NCBI RefSeq assembly: GCF_002159915.1
Contig: NZ_NFJP01000012.1
Span: 54,704 to 118,703 of the forward strand
Length of the DNA: 64,000 nt
Source: Gordonibacter sp. An230
GTDB taxonomy: Bacteria > Actinomycetota > Coriobacteriia > Coriobacteriales > Eggerthellaceae
Direction of reading: 5' to 3'
Shown here: positions 9,635-18,183 of the stretch, one piece after another
Layout: each line of letters begins with the position of its first letter
How positions within the stretch are numbered: position 1 is the first letter of the stretch
Program-made: the position numbers and the translations under genes
Notes under the pieces: generated by a model
Told to the model about the DNA's origin: nothing
Seen by the model: only the letters and a program-made list of their open reading frames with translations
Databases searched by the model: none

Positions 9635-9672
9635 AATATGAACTATGTTCATTAATGAACATAGTTCATATT
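9635..9672. promoter_or_regulatory. 38-bp perfect palindrome before the HsmA-like gene
   Basis: The left arm AATATGAACTATGTTCATT is exactly complementary to the right arm at 9654-9672, with no loop. Each arm holds internal half-sites (TGAACTATGTTCA is itself near-palindromic). It is AT-rich in GC-rich DNA and ends 17 bases before the start codon, covering the expected promoter/operator zone. It is most likely a binding site for a dimeric repressor. Confidence 0.6.
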
Positions 9673-9689
9673 GTGGAAAAGAGGGAATC

Positions 9690-10178
9690 ATGAGTGCTGA
9701 GTTGGTTATCGCAAGCGTCGCCATCACGTGCGCGCTCGTGCTGTACACCGTCGGCGTGTTTGGAGAGCGCCGTTCGGGCACGCTGTCCGTGCGTCACGTG
9801 CTTCTGTTTTGGGGCGGTCTTGCGTGCGACACCACCGGTACGATGATCATGACGGGCATCGCCCAGCAGTCGGAGGCTGGCGGTTTTGGCATCCATGGCA
9901 TCACCGGATTGCTCGCTATCGTGCTCATGCTCGTGCATGCGGGCTGGGCCACTGTCACGCTCGTTCGCCGTAACGAGCGCAGCATGAGGCGGTTCCACGC
10001 ATTCAGCACTTTTGTGTGGCTGGCGTGGCTTGTGCCGTACATCATCGGCATGCTTGTGGGCATGCCGATGATCCACCTTCGGGCGGTGTGCGCTGTCGGG
10101 ACGAGCGTGATTGTGGTCGCGGCTCTTGCCTTCGTGATGTTTCGTGGCGAGGGAGGGTGCGCCCCCTCCGCTCGTTAG
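9690..10178 (+). CDS. Four-TM membrane protein, HsmA/TIGR03987-like
   Basis: This is a 162-residue integral membrane protein with four hydrophobic helices. It matches the small HsmA (TIGR03987) family in pattern: LYTVGVFGERRSGTLSVRHVLLFWGGLACDTTGTMIM, then HGITGLLAIVLMLVHAGWATVTLV and FSTFVWLAWLVPYIIGML. The conserved His and Asp residues near the membrane surface are present. The function is not well established. The start at 9690 has GAGGG just upstream; a longer frame from 9645 would translate the operator palindrome and is rejected. Expression is probably controlled by the 38-bp palindrome. Confidence 0.75.
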   Translation: MSAELVIASVAITCALVLYTVGVFGERRSGTLSVRHVLLFWGGLACDTTGTMIMTGIAQQSEAGGFGIHGITGLLAIVLMLVHAGWATVTLVRRNERSMRRFHAFSTFVWLAWLVPYIIGMLVGMPMIHLRAVCAVGTSVIVVAALAFVMFRGEGGCAPSAR

Positions 10179-10222
10179 CCGATTGGTCTATGCCGACCAG
10201 CGCGAAGAAGCGTGGTGACGAT

Positions 10223-11263
10223 CTATGCGCGCGGCGCGGTGTCGGCCGGGATGGAGGGCAGCGCGATGATGAAGCACGCGCCGCCACTGGGCAGGTTGAG
10301 AGCCTCAACTGTGCCGTCATGGGCTTCCACCACCGATTTTACGATGGCGAGCCCCAAGCCCGTGCCGCCGGTGCCGCGGCTGCGCGAGGCGTCGGTGCGG
10401 TAGAAGCGGTCGAACAGAAGCTTCGGGTCGACGTCGCCGAATCCGCAGCCGTCGTCCTTTACGGCCAAGATGGAACTGCCTTTGAGTCCGAACAGTTCGA
10501 TCACGATGTGCCCGCCCGGCGCTATGAATCGGCTCGCATTCTCCACGAGGTTCGTTACGGCCTGTTTGAGCCGGTCGAGGTTGCCCAGCACGTCGGGCGC
10601 CTCGCCTACGATCTCGGTGTGCGCTTGTCGATCACGCAGGATAGGCTCGAGCGCGTCGAGCACGCCGGCCGACAGCTCGCGCAGGTTCACGCGCGCGAGC
10701 TCCATGGGCGCCGCGTCGTCTTCGATGCGTTGCAGGGTCAGCAGATCGTGCGTGAGGCGGCTCAAACGTTCGCTTTCGTTGATGATGATGCCGCAGAACT
10801 TCTCGTGCAGCTCGGGCGGCAGGTCGGGATCCTCCAGCATTTCCGCATTGCCGCGTATGGCGGTGAGCGGCGTGCGCAGCTCGTGGGCCACATCGCTGAT
10901 GAAGGCCGCTTGGCGGCGTTCCTTCAGCGCGAGGTCGTGCTGCTGTGCTTTCATGGTCTGAACAAGCCCTTTGAAGTCTGCGGTCAGCTCGTCGGCCTCG
11001 AAGAGGCGCCCGTCCGGCTCGAACGGAACGTCGGCGCCCGCGCGGTAGGCGGCGGTCCTCTTCGCCAAAAGACGCAGGGGCTCCGAGATGAAATGTCCGA
11101 TGATCAAGCTAAACGCGAACACCGCCACTCCGATGGGCGCGAGTAGCAAAAACGCCTTCGACGTGAGGTCGAAGGCGAGTAAGCAGATCAGGAGCAGTAC
11201 CGCGCCGGCGAGGAGCGAGAGCAGCGTTGCCAGCAGTGAGAAGTATGTTTGCAGTCGTTTTAT
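10223..11263 (-). CDS. Sensor histidine kinase
   Basis: This is a membrane histidine kinase that partners the response regulator just upstream. From N to C it has two hydrophobic segments with a very short loop, a HAMP-like linker, an H-box SDVAHELRTPLTAIRGN, an N-box NLVENASR and G-boxes DDGCGFG and GTGGTGLGLAIVK. The short loop suggests sensing within the membrane or by a partner. The reading frame upstream of the first helix has no ATG, GTG or TTG. The frame meets the regulator's stop as ATAA, where a coupled ATGA would be expected, so I place the start at ATA 11263 (346 residues), with AGG eight bases upstream. The next usable codon, TTG at 11149, would delete the first helix. Confidence 0.78.
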   Translation of the reverse strand: MKRLQTYFSLLATLLSLLAGAVLLLICLLAFDLTSKAFLLLAPIGVAVFAFSLIIGHFISEPLRLLAKRTAAYRAGADVPFEPDGRLFEADELTADFKGLVQTMKAQQHDLALKERRQAAFISDVAHELRTPLTAIRGNAEMLEDPDLPPELHEKFCGIIINESERLSRLTHDLLTLQRIEDDAAPMELARVNLRELSAGVLDALEPILRDRQAHTEIVGEAPDVLGNLDRLKQAVTNLVENASRFIAPGGHIVIELFGLKGSSILAVKDDGCGFGDVDPKLLFDRFYRTDASRSRGTGGTGLGLAIVKSVVEAHDGTVEALNLPSGGACFIIALPSIPADTAPRA

Positions 11264-11955
11264 TGTTTGAACCTGTATCCGTAGCCGCGAACCGTTTCCA
11301 CCAGGCCGGGATCATATCCGGCGGATTCAATCTTATCACGCAGACGTTTGATGTGGGTGTCGACGGTCTTGGTTTCCGTCAAGTATTCCCAACCCCAGGC
11401 GTCGCGCAGCAGATCCTCGCGCGAGACCACTTTGCCCGCGTTCTTCATAAGGCTGGCAAGCAGCTCGAACTCGCGTGGCGTGAGGTCGATTTCGCCGTGG
11501 TCGCCGGCGGCGGTGTGGGCATCCTCGTCGAGCGTGATGCCGCTTGCAGTGACGGCATGGCTCGCTCCGGGGAAGTCGCCTCCGGAGCCGCGGCGCAGAA
11601 GGGCGCGCACGCGGGCGATGAGCTCGCGAACGCCGAAGGGCTTCGCCAGGTAGTCGTCGCCCCCGATCTCGAGGCCCACCACCTTGTCGAGCTCGGTGTC
11701 GCGTGCGGAAAGGAACAGCACGGGCACGGTGGTCTTCGAGCGCAGGCGACGACACAGTTCGTAGCCGTCCATGCCGGGTAGCATGATGTCGAGGACGAAC
11801 AGGTCGTAGCTGTTCTTCGCCGCCAAAGCCAGCGCGTCTTCGCCGTTGTCGACCACGTCGGTGAAGAACCCTTCCTTTTTGAGCGCGTAGCTGACGAATT
11901 CGGTGATGGACGGCTCGTCGTCGACGACGAGTATGCGGTGGGGAGTGTCGTTCAT
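11260..11955 (-). CDS. OmpR/PhoB-family response regulator
   Basis: This 231-residue regulator has a receiver domain (acidic pocket DDE at 12-14, phosphoacceptor Asp56 in LFVLDIMLPGMDG, Lys in AKPFG). A C-terminal winged helix follows, with LTPREFELLASLMKNAGKVVSREDLL and the recognition region TVDTHIKRLRDKIE. AAAGG lies six bases before the ATG. It is first in a two-gene operon with the histidine kinase, overlapping it by four bases. The gene is divergent from coaX. The stimulus is unknown; the convergent HsmA-like gene lies beyond the kinase. Confidence 0.95.
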   Translation of the reverse strand: MNDTPHRILVVDDEPSITEFVSYALKKEGFFTDVVDNGEDALALAAKNSYDLFVLDIMLPGMDGYELCRRLRSKTTVPVLFLSARDTELDKVVGLEIGGDDYLAKPFGVRELIARVRALLRRGSGGDFPGASHAVTASGITLDEDAHTAAGDHGEIDLTPREFELLASLMKNAGKVVSREDLLRDAWGWEYLTETKTVDTHIKRLRDKIESAGYDPGLVETVRGYGYRFKQ

Positions 11956-12019
11956 GTGTGGCCTTTCTATCGGATGGAATCCGCGGGACTCGCCTGACAG
12001 CTGCGCGTGGGCGGGTTGT

Positions 12020-12025
12020 TATAAT
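12020..12025 (+). promoter_or_regulatory. -10 box of coaX
   Basis: TATAAT lies 53 bases before the coaX ATG. A CTGACA at 11994-11999 is a possible -35, but the 20-base spacing is long. Confidence 0.5.
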
Positions 12026-12078
12026 GACGAGTGCAACTATACGCATTCGCGTCGCCCGCTAAGGAGACTGTCAAGAAC

Positions 12079-12861
12079 ATGTTACTTGCTATCGATGTGG
12101 GGAACACGCAGACGGTAGTGGGTGTTTACCAGGGAAAACGCCTGCTTCATCAATGGCGCGTAGCCACGAACAAACAGCACACGTCCGATGAGCTGCGCGT
12201 GAAGCTCGCGCCGCTTTTGCTGTCTGAGGACATCGCGACGCAACATCTCGAAGGCGCGGCGCTCGCGTCGGTCGTACCCCAGCTCACGCAGGCGTGGTGC
12301 GCTGCGGTGGAGCGCGTGACCGGGCATGAAGCGCTTGTCTGCTCAGCCGAGACGGCGAAGGGGCTGTTTTCGACCGATTACGCGAACCCTCGCGAGATCG
12401 GCGCCGACCGTGTGGCCGATGCCGTGGCCGCCAAGGCGCTCTACGGTGCGCCCGTAGTGGTGGTCGATTTCGGTACGGCGACGAACATCGAGGTCATCGA
12501 CGCCGAAGGACGGTTCGTCGGAGGAGTCATCGCTCCCGGTGTGGAGACGTCGGCGCAGGCGCTGTTCTCGCGCGCCACGCGGCTCGGCGCCATCGAGTTG
12601 GTCGATCCCCTTACCGCCATTGGCGGCAACACCGAGCAGGCCATCCAGGCCGGCATCGTGTACGGCGAAGCCGATCGCGTGGACGGTCTCGTGCGGCGCA
12701 TCTTCGACCAGTTGGGGTATCGGGCGAAGGTCGTTGCCACGGGCGGGCTGGCCGCGCGCGTGGCGGCTCAGTCGCGTACCATCACCATCACGAATCCCGA
12801 GCTGACGCTCGAGGGTCTGCGCCTCGTCTACGAAGCGCACGAGGCTGCGCAGCGCGCCTAG
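12079..12861 (+). CDS. coaX: Type III pantothenate kinase
   Basis: CoaX phosphorylates pantothenate in the first step of coenzyme A synthesis in the cytoplasm; unlike type I enzymes it resists CoA feedback. The 260-residue product has the ASKHA fold signatures of the family: DVGNTQTVVG near the N-terminus (phosphate loop), GADRVADAVAA, then VVVDFGTATNIEVID and GGVIAPGVETSAQALFSRATRL. The ATG at 12079 follows AAGGAG by 12 bases; starts further upstream would add unrelated residues. It appears monocistronic, followed by repeats and a large hairpin. Confidence 0.95.
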   Translation: MLLAIDVGNTQTVVGVYQGKRLLHQWRVATNKQHTSDELRVKLAPLLLSEDIATQHLEGAALASVVPQLTQAWCAAVERVTGHEALVCSAETAKGLFSTDYANPREIGADRVADAVAAKALYGAPVVVVDFGTATNIEVIDAEGRFVGGVIAPGVETSAQALFSRATRLGAIELVDPLTAIGGNTEQAIQAGIVYGEADRVDGLVRRIFDQLGYRAKVVATGGLAARVAAQSRTITITNPELTLEGLRLVYEAHEAAQRA

Positions 12862-12880
12862 CTCTTCGGCGATGCGCTGC

Positions 12881-13020
12881 GCGCCGCCGCCCAGTCGCCC
12901 TGCCGCACCGCTGCCCGGTAGCGCCGCCGCCCAGTCGCCCTGCCGCACCGCCATCCAATAGCGTTGTCGCCCGAAACGGTCGTTTCAGGCGCGAAAACCG
13001 ACCGTTTCGGGCGACAACGC
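12881..13020. repeat. 40-bp direct repeat plus 22-bp-arm inverted repeat after coaX
   Basis: A 40-bp unit at 12881-12920 is repeated for 31 bases from 12921 without change. Just downstream, arms 12961-12982 and 12999-13020 are perfect 22-bp inverted copies (starting GCGTTGTCGCCCGAAACGGT) around a 16-nt loop. The hairpin is a likely terminator or a REP-like intergenic element. Confidence 0.7.
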
Positions 13021-13184
13021 ACGTTCCGACTGCGCGTTGAGGGCCTCTCGTGCATGCGGCCTCCGACGGACGCCGCGGACGCCTTTGACGTGCGGCCTTC
13101 GAGAGGCGCTGTGTATGCGTCCCCGGTTGCTGGGTTTCTTGCGCTCCTGGGAGATTGCCCTGCGGCATCGGTGGTTTCGACGAG

Positions 13185-13190
13185 TAGAAT
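13185..13190 (+). promoter_or_regulatory. Possible -10 box of fhs
   Basis: TAGAAT lies 36 bases before the GTG start of fhs. No good -35 is visible. Confidence 0.35.
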
Positions 13191-13226
13191 GTTGCGAGCA
13201 AACTAGTCGATGCAAAGGGGGCCAAC

Positions 13227-14915
13227 GTGTTGAGCGACATCGAAATTGCCCAGGCGACGAAGCCGCGGCACATCAGCGAGATCGCCGAGAAGGCGGGCGT
13301 GCCGGAAACGTACTTGGAGATGTACGGCACGAACAAGGCGAAGGTCAACTACAACCTTCTCAAGGACGTCGAGCACACGCCCGGCAAGCTCGTCCTGGTC
13401 ACGGCCATCAACCCCACGCCGGCCGGCGAGGGCAAGACCACCACGACGGTGGGCCTGGCCGATGCGCTGGCGAAGCAGGGCAAGAACGTGGTCGTGGCGC
13501 TGCGCGAGCCGTCGCTCGGCCCCGTGTTCGGCATCAAGGGCGGCGCGGCCGGCGGCGGGTACGCCCAGGTCATCCCCATGGAGGATATCAACTTGCACTT
13601 CACGGGCGACTTCCATGCCATCGGGGCCGCCAACAACCTGCTGGCGGCGCTCCTGGACGCGCACATCCACAACGGCAACGAACTGGGCATCGACGTGCGC
13701 AAGATCACGTGGAAGCGCGTGGTGGACATGAACGACCGCCAGCTGCGCAACATCGTGGACGGCCTGGGCGGCAAGGCCCATGGCGTGCCGCGCGAGGACG
13801 GCTTCGACATCACGGTGGCCTCCGAGGTCATGGCCATCTTCTGCCTGGCCACCTCCATCACCGACCTCAAGGACCGTTTGGGTCGCATCGTGGTGGGCTA
13901 CACCTACGATGACCAGCCGGTCACGGCGCACGACCTGCATGCCGAGGGCGCGATGACCGCCCTGCTCAAGGACGCGCTCAAGCCGAACCTCGTGCAGACG
14001 CTCGAGGGCACGCCCGCGTTCGTGCACGGCGGCCCCTTCGCCAACATCGCGCACGGCTGCAACTCCATCATGGCCACGCGCATGGCCATGGCGCTGGGCG
14101 ATTACTGCGTGACGGAGGCCGGCTTCGGCGCCGATTTGGGCGCGGAGAAGTTCCTCGACATCAAGTGCCGCCTCGCGGGCCTCAAGCCCGACGCGGTGGT
14201 TGTGGTGGCCACGGTGCGCGCGCTCAAGAACCACGGCGGCGCGGGCGTTGGCCGTCTCAACGAGGAGAACCTCGAGGCGCTGGAAGCCGGCCTGCCGAAC
14301 CTCCTGCAGCACGTGGAGAACATCACGCAGGTGTACCACCTGCCGTGCGTGGTGGCCATCAACGCGTTCCCGACGGACACGAAGGCCGAGCTCGACCTCG
14401 TGGAGGCCAAGTGCCGCGAGCTTGGTGTGAACGTGGCGCTGTCCGAGGTGTGGGCGAAGGGCGGCGAGGGCGGCCAAGCGTTGGCGACCGAGGTGGTGCG
14501 CCTGTGCGCCGAGGGCGACGCCGAGGGCCGCAGCGCCGAGACGTTCGAGTTCTCCTACGACGACGACCTGACGCTGGCCGAGAAGATCGAGGCAATCGCC
14601 AAGCGCATCTACCATGCCGACGGCGTGACGTTCGAGCCCGCCGCGAAGAAGGAGCTCGCGCAGCTGGAGGCGCTCGGCTTCGGCGGCATGCCCGTGTGCA
14701 TGGCCAAGACACAGTACTCCTTCAGCGACGATGCGGCCAAGCTCGGCGCCCCGCGCGGCTTCACCGTCACGGTGCGCCAGGTGAAGGTGTCCGCCGGCGC
14801 CGGTTTCGTGGTGGCGCTCACCGGCTCCATCATGACGATGCCCGGCCTGGGCAAAACCCCCGCGGCGTTCAAGATCGACGTCGACGAGAGCGGCAAGATC
14901 AGCGGGTTGTTCTAA
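13227..14915 (+). CDS. fhs: Formate-tetrahydrofolate ligase
   Basis: Fhs joins formate to tetrahydrofolate with ATP, giving 10-formyl-THF. The 562-residue protein is full length for the family and carries the ATP loop [11 protein letters not shown] (residues 64-74), the [22 protein letters not shown] region and the NIAHGCNS segment. The start is a GTG, with AAAGGGG six bases upstream. A terminator follows. With fchA and folD about 1.8 kb downstream it supplies the formate-to-methylene-THF route, either for biosynthesis or as the methyl branch of a reductive C1 pathway. No methylene-THF reductase or CODH/ACS gene is in the window. Confidence 0.97.
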   Translation: MLSDIEIAQATKPRHISEIAEKAGVPETYLEMYGTNKAKVNYNLLKDVEHTPGKLVLVTAINPTPAGEGKTTTTVGLADALAKQGKNVVVALREPSLGPVFGIKGGAAGGGYAQVIPMEDINLHFTGDFHAIGAANNLLAALLDAHIHNGNELGIDVRKITWKRVVDMNDRQLRNIVDGLGGKAHGVPREDGFDITVASEVMAIFCLATSITDLKDRLGRIVVGYTYDDQPVTAHDLHAEGAMTALLKDALKPNLVQTLEGTPAFVHGGPFANIAHGCNSIMATRMAMALGDYCVTEAGFGADLGAEKFLDIKCRLAGLKPDAVVVVATVRALKNHGGAGVGRLNEENLEALEAGLPNLLQHVENITQVYHLPCVVAINAFPTDTKAELDLVEAKCRELGVNVALSEVWAKGGEGGQALATEVVRLCAEGDAEGRSAETFEFSYDDDLTLAEKIEAIAKRIYHADGVTFEPAAKKELAQLEALGFGGMPVCMAKTQYSFSDDAAKLGAPRGFTVTVRQVKVSAGAGFVVALTGSIMTMPGLGKTPAAFKIDVDESGKISGLF

Positions 14916-14936
14916 GACTGACGAACGCGTGATCGG

Positions 14937-14969
14937 GGCCCCGGCGGCATGCGTCGCCGGGGCCGTTTT
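14937..14969 (+). terminator. Rho-independent terminator of fhs
   Basis: The stem GGCCCCGGCG / CGCCGGGGCC has an 8-nt loop and is followed by GTTTTG. It lies 22 bases after the fhs stop. Confidence 0.8.
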
Positions 14970-15023
14970 GTCAGGACGGCATTGCGCCCGCGAAGCAACT
15001 TCGAGGTTCTATCTGCCGATTGG

Positions 15024-16307
15024 CTAGGGGCGCAGGCAGGTGATAGGCACCACCAAAACGCCGTCTTCGCGTCGGTAGGCGTACCCTCCGGGCGTGATGA
15101 CGGCGCAGAACGACGGCGCGCCCATGATGCTTGCGTCGATCTTGCCGGCGAGCTTCCTGAGGTTTGCCGCGCCTTCGTCAACGAGGCGCGCGCTCATCTT
15201 CACTTCCAGCAGGGCGTAACGGCCGTCGTCCAGCGCGATGACGCAATCGGCTTCGAGCCCCGTGTTATCGCGGTAGTGCAGGACCTTTCCGCCGAGGGGT
15301 TCGGCATACACTCGTAGGTCGCGTACGCAGAGGTTCTCGAAAAGCAGACCGTAGGTTGACATGTCGCGCAACAGAAGCTCGGGGCTCGCTCCAAGGGCTG
15401 CAGCTGCAATGGACGGATCGGTGAAGAAGCGAACGGGCGTGGTGGTAATGCGCGATCTCGCATGCAGCGAAGGCGTCCATGCCGAGACATCCTCGATCAC
15501 GTAGAGACGTCGGAGCGCTCCGACGTAGGAGTCGACGGTTTCCCTCGACAGCCCGCTGCCGCGCGTCTTTAGATTGCCGCGCACCGTGCCCATGTCTGCT
15601 TGGGTTGCCGAGCAGCGAGCATAGGCTTGCATGATGAGGCGTGCGTATTGGGAATTGCGGCTCACGCCGTCTACCCGCGATATATCCTCCTCTGCGATAG
15701 CCGACAGGTAGTCGCGTGACATCTTAAGTGCGGCGTTTTTGTTAGCGATGGTGATCGCGCGAGGCCAACCACCGCGGCAAATCAAGTAGGAAAGGTTCTC
15801 GACGTCCTGTTCCGAGTGGCCTTCCACGTGAGTCTCGCCATTCGGGATATGGTCGCCTTGCCCGAACAACTCGCCCAAGCTCACTTCTCCCGTGGATTCG
15901 CCCGACTCGAAGAGCGACATGGTGCGCATATCGAGGAAGGAGAACCGACCCGTGCCCGTATGCTGGGGTTGGGCCGTTGGCGTTGCCGAGCCCGTGAGCA
16001 TGAACCGCCCGGGCTCGTCGCTGCGGTCCACGGCGAAGCGTACGGCGTCCCAGAGTTGGGGTGCTTCCTGCCATTCGTCGATGAGCCGGGGCTTCTCCCC
16101 GCGCAGCAGCAAGGAAGGCTTCGCCTCGGCCATGGCCATGTTGTTGGCCCGCTCGTCGGGGTCTTGCATGAAAGCGACGCTCTTAGCACGCTGCAATGCC
16201 GTAGCTGTTTTTCCGCACCATTTTGGCCCGCGGATGACGACGGCTCCTGCGTAGGAGAGCCTCTCGACCAGCTCGCTATCGACGACGCGCGGTAGATATG
16301 TTGCCAT
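15024..16307 (-). CDS. AAA ATPase with DUF4143 nuclease-like C-terminal domain
   Basis: This is a 427-residue stand-alone ATPase of the AAA_14/DUF4143 type. Walker A is GPKWCGKTATA near residue 28, and RLIDEWQEAPQLWDAVR is the Walker B-like segment typical of the family. Sensor-1 is FMLTGSATPT. The C-terminal half (about 190-400) includes GLEADCVIALDDGRYALLEVKMS, a D-x(n)-E-x-K pattern reminiscent of PD-(D/E)xK nucleases. The family is common and its role is unclear. The start is secure (AAGGAG before the ATG). Four 23-bp iterated sequences end at its start codon, which suggests autoregulation. Confidence 0.88.
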   Translation of the reverse strand: MATYLPRVVDSELVERLSYAGAVVIRGPKWCGKTATALQRAKSVAFMQDPDERANNMAMAEAKPSLLLRGEKPRLIDEWQEAPQLWDAVRFAVDRSDEPGRFMLTGSATPTAQPQHTGTGRFSFLDMRTMSLFESGESTGEVSLGELFGQGDHIPNGETHVEGHSEQDVENLSYLICRGGWPRAITIANKNAALKMSRDYLSAIAEEDISRVDGVSRNSQYARLIMQAYARCSATQADMGTVRGNLKTRGSGLSRETVDSYVGALRRLYVIEDVSAWTPSLHARSRITTTPVRFFTDPSIAAAALGASPELLLRDMSTYGLLFENLCVRDLRVYAEPLGGKVLHYRDNTGLEADCVIALDDGRYALLEVKMSARLVDEGAANLRKLAGKIDASIMGAPSFCAVITPGGYAYRREDGVLVVPITCLRP

Positions 16308-16392
16308 AACCCGCTCCTTGCAAAGAGTTCAACCTACACTTAGCAACGATAATAACCTACACTTTGCAATAATTACAACCAGCAGTTTGCAA
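16305..16392 (-). repeat. Four 23-bp iterons upstream of the DUF4143 ATPase
   Basis: On the minus strand the unit TTGCAAAGTGTAGGTT recurs at exact 23-base phase: 16392-16370, 16369-16347, 16346-16324 and 16323-16305. The second and third copies are the best conserved; the first and last are variants, and the last runs through the ribosome site into the ATG. The region is AT-rich against a GC-rich background. The phased direct repeats look like a multimeric operator at the gene's own promoter. Confidence 0.75.
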
Positions 16393-16585
16393 TCTGAAAA
16401 AAGGAAGCCGCAAAAAGCTTTGCCGAAGGCTTCCGCAGCGACACCAGACGGCCCGACAGCTAACTTTGGCTACGTGAAGAGTTCGTAAAGGGATGCCGGG
16501 TTGTTCTTGGCAGTTTGTCCGTGGCCGCACGTCGAGGGTTCGTGCAGGTTTCGGGGCGCGCTGGGGGAAGGCGCGGACGGTGGCG

Positions 16586-16591
16586 TATCAT
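16586..16591 (+). promoter_or_regulatory. -10 box of fchA-folD
   Basis: TATCAT lies inside the 14-mer GGCGTATCATACGG, which also occurs exactly before tsaE (21915-21928). This supports a shared housekeeping promoter form. Confidence 0.5.
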
Positions 16592-16673
16592 ACGGGGTGC
16601 CGGCGCGGGCGGCGCATATGCGCCGAGCCGGCTATCCCGATCAAACTTGACGCTTGCGCAAAAGGGAGGCGCC

Positions 16674-17288
16674 ATGTACGACACCACCTTCATCGACGAG
16701 CTGGCCAGCGCGGCGCCTGCGCCGGGCGGCGGCGGGGCCTCGGCCTACGCGGGCGCGCTCGCGGCGGCCCTCGCCTCCATGGTGGGCAACCTCACCGTGG
16801 GGAAGAAGACCTACGCCGACGTGGAGGACGAGGTGCGCGCCTCGCTCGAGCGCCTCGAGGCGCTCCGCGCGCGCCTGGTGGAGCTCGTGGACGGCGACGC
16901 GCGCGCCTTCGAGCCGCTGGCCGCCGCGTACCGCCTGCCCAAGGCCACGCCCGAGGAGCAGGCCGCCAAGAACTCCGCGCTTCAGGCCGCCCTCGTGGAG
17001 GCGTGCGACGTGCCGCTCGCCATCATGCGCGCCGTGGCCGACGTCGTGGACGAGGCCGACTACCTGGCCCATCACGGCTCCAAGATGGCGCGCTCGGACG
17101 CCGGCGTGGCCGCGGCCTTCGCGCGCGCGGCTTCCGACGGCGCGAGCCTCAACATCTTCATCAACGCCGCCTCGATGGACGATGCGGCCCGGGCCGCGCG
17201 CTACCGCGGCGAGGCCGAGTCGCTGGCCGCTCGCACGCGCGAGCGCTGCGACGAGCTGTTCGACTTCGTGAAAACGTCCGTTTCGTAA
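16674..17288 (+). CDS. fchA: Methenyltetrahydrofolate cyclohydrolase (FchA type)
   Basis: This 204-residue protein belongs to the formiminotransferase-cyclodeaminase fold used by FchA to interconvert 10-formyl-THF and 5,10-methenyl-THF. The family opening is clear (FIDELASAAPAPGGGGASAYAGALAAALASMV), followed by helices with DGDARAFEPLAAAYRLPK and a C-terminal NIFINAASM segment. AAAGGGAGG precedes the ATG. The folD start is 25 bases downstream, so the two are probably one operon. Because the adjacent FolD lacks expected cyclohydrolase residues, this enzyme probably performs the hydrolysis step. Confidence 0.9.
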   Translation: MYDTTFIDELASAAPAPGGGGASAYAGALAAALASMVGNLTVGKKTYADVEDEVRASLERLEALRARLVELVDGDARAFEPLAAAYRLPKATPEEQAAKNSALQAALVEACDVPLAIMRAVADVVDEADYLAHHGSKMARSDAGVAAAFARAASDGASLNIFINAASMDDAARAARYRGEAESLAARTRERCDELFDFVKTSVS

Positions 17289-17313
17289 ACCCCCGAAGGA
17301 GCGAATCACCCCC

Positions 17314-18183
17314 ATGGCCATCCTCCTCACCGGAAAGCCCGTCGTCGACCGCCTGGCGCAGGAGCTCGCGCCGCGCATCGAGGCGCTCGGACGCGCGGGC
17401 ATCGCTCCCACGCTCGCCATCGTTCGCATGGGCGAGCGCCCCGACGACTTGTCCTACGAGCGCACCGCCAAGAAGCGCGCCGAATCGCTCGGCATAGCCG
17501 TGCGCCCGTTCGTCCTGCCCGAGGACGCCCCGCAGGAAGCCCTCGAAGCCGCGCTCGCCGAGGTGAACGCCGACGATTCCATCCACGGCTGCCTGCTGTT
17601 CCGTCCGCTGCCCGCGCATATCGACGAGGCGCGGGCCTGCGAGCTGCTGGCCCCCCGGAAGGACGTAGACGGCATCACGCTCGCCTCGCTGGCCTCGGTG
17701 TTCACCGATGGCGGCACCGGCTTCCCGCCCTCGACGGCCGCCGCGTGCCTCCAGCTGCTGGATCATTACGAGGTGCCGCTCGAGGGCAAGCGCGTGGCGG
17801 TGGCGGGCCGCAGCCTGGTGGTAGGCAAGCCCGTGTCCATGATGCTGCTGCGCCGCAACGCCACGGTGACGCTCTGCCACAGCAGGACCGGGAACCTGGC
17901 CGACCTCGTGCGCGAGGCCGACGTCGTGATCTGCGCCACCGGCCGCGCGCGCATGTTCGGCGCGGAGTTCTTCCGGCCCGGGCAGACGGTGCTCGATGTG
18001 GGCATCAACTTCGACGCCGAGGGGAACCTCTGCGGCGACGTGGACTTCGACCAGGCGGAACCCATCGTAGACGCCCTCACGCCCGTGCCTCGCGGCCTGG
18101 GCACGGTGACCACCAGCGTGACGATGGCCCACACCGTGACGGCCGCCGAGGCCGTGCTCGCCGCGCGAGCGGGAGGGCGGTAG
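17314..18183 (+). CDS. folD: Methylenetetrahydrofolate dehydrogenase (FolD family, probably dehydrogenase only)
   Basis: FolD family enzymes oxidise 5,10-methylene-THF with NAD(P)+ and usually also hydrolyse methenyl-THF. The 289-residue protein keeps the dinucleotide loop AGRSLVVGKP and the KDVDG motif. In E. coli FolD the cyclohydrolase residues are Lys54 (in YVASK) and Gln98 (in VQLPLP). By alignment on the flanking Tyr and PLP, this protein has Ala (YERTA) and Phe (LLFRPLP) there, and the usual PGGVGPMT reads PRGLGTVT. This suggests loss of cyclohydrolase activity, compensated by the adjacent FchA. GAAGGAG lies about 13 bases before the ATG. Confidence 0.9.
   Translation: MAILLTGKPVVDRLAQELAPRIEALGRAGIAPTLAIVRMGERPDDLSYERTAKKRAESLGIAVRPFVLPEDAPQEALEAALAEVNADDSIHGCLLFRPLPAHIDEARACELLAPRKDVDGITLASLASVFTDGGTGFPPSTAAACLQLLDHYEVPLEGKRVAVAGRSLVVGKPVSMMLLRRNATVTLCHSRTGNLADLVREADVVICATGRARMFGAEFFRPGQTVLDVGINFDAEGNLCGDVDFDQAEPIVDALTPVPRGLGTVTTSVTMAHTVTAAEAVLAARAGGR

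Noticed and set aside
9645..9689. Earlier ATG for the HsmA-like protein at 9645
   Set aside because: It would translate the operator palindrome; the ATG at 9690 has a ribosome site and fits the family length.
10223..11149. Histidine kinase starting at TTG 11149
   Set aside because: This would remove the first membrane helix, which is clearly encoded upstream in the same frame.
13203..14615. 470-aa minus frame over fhs
   Set aside because: Antisense shadow of formate-tetrahydrofolate ligase.
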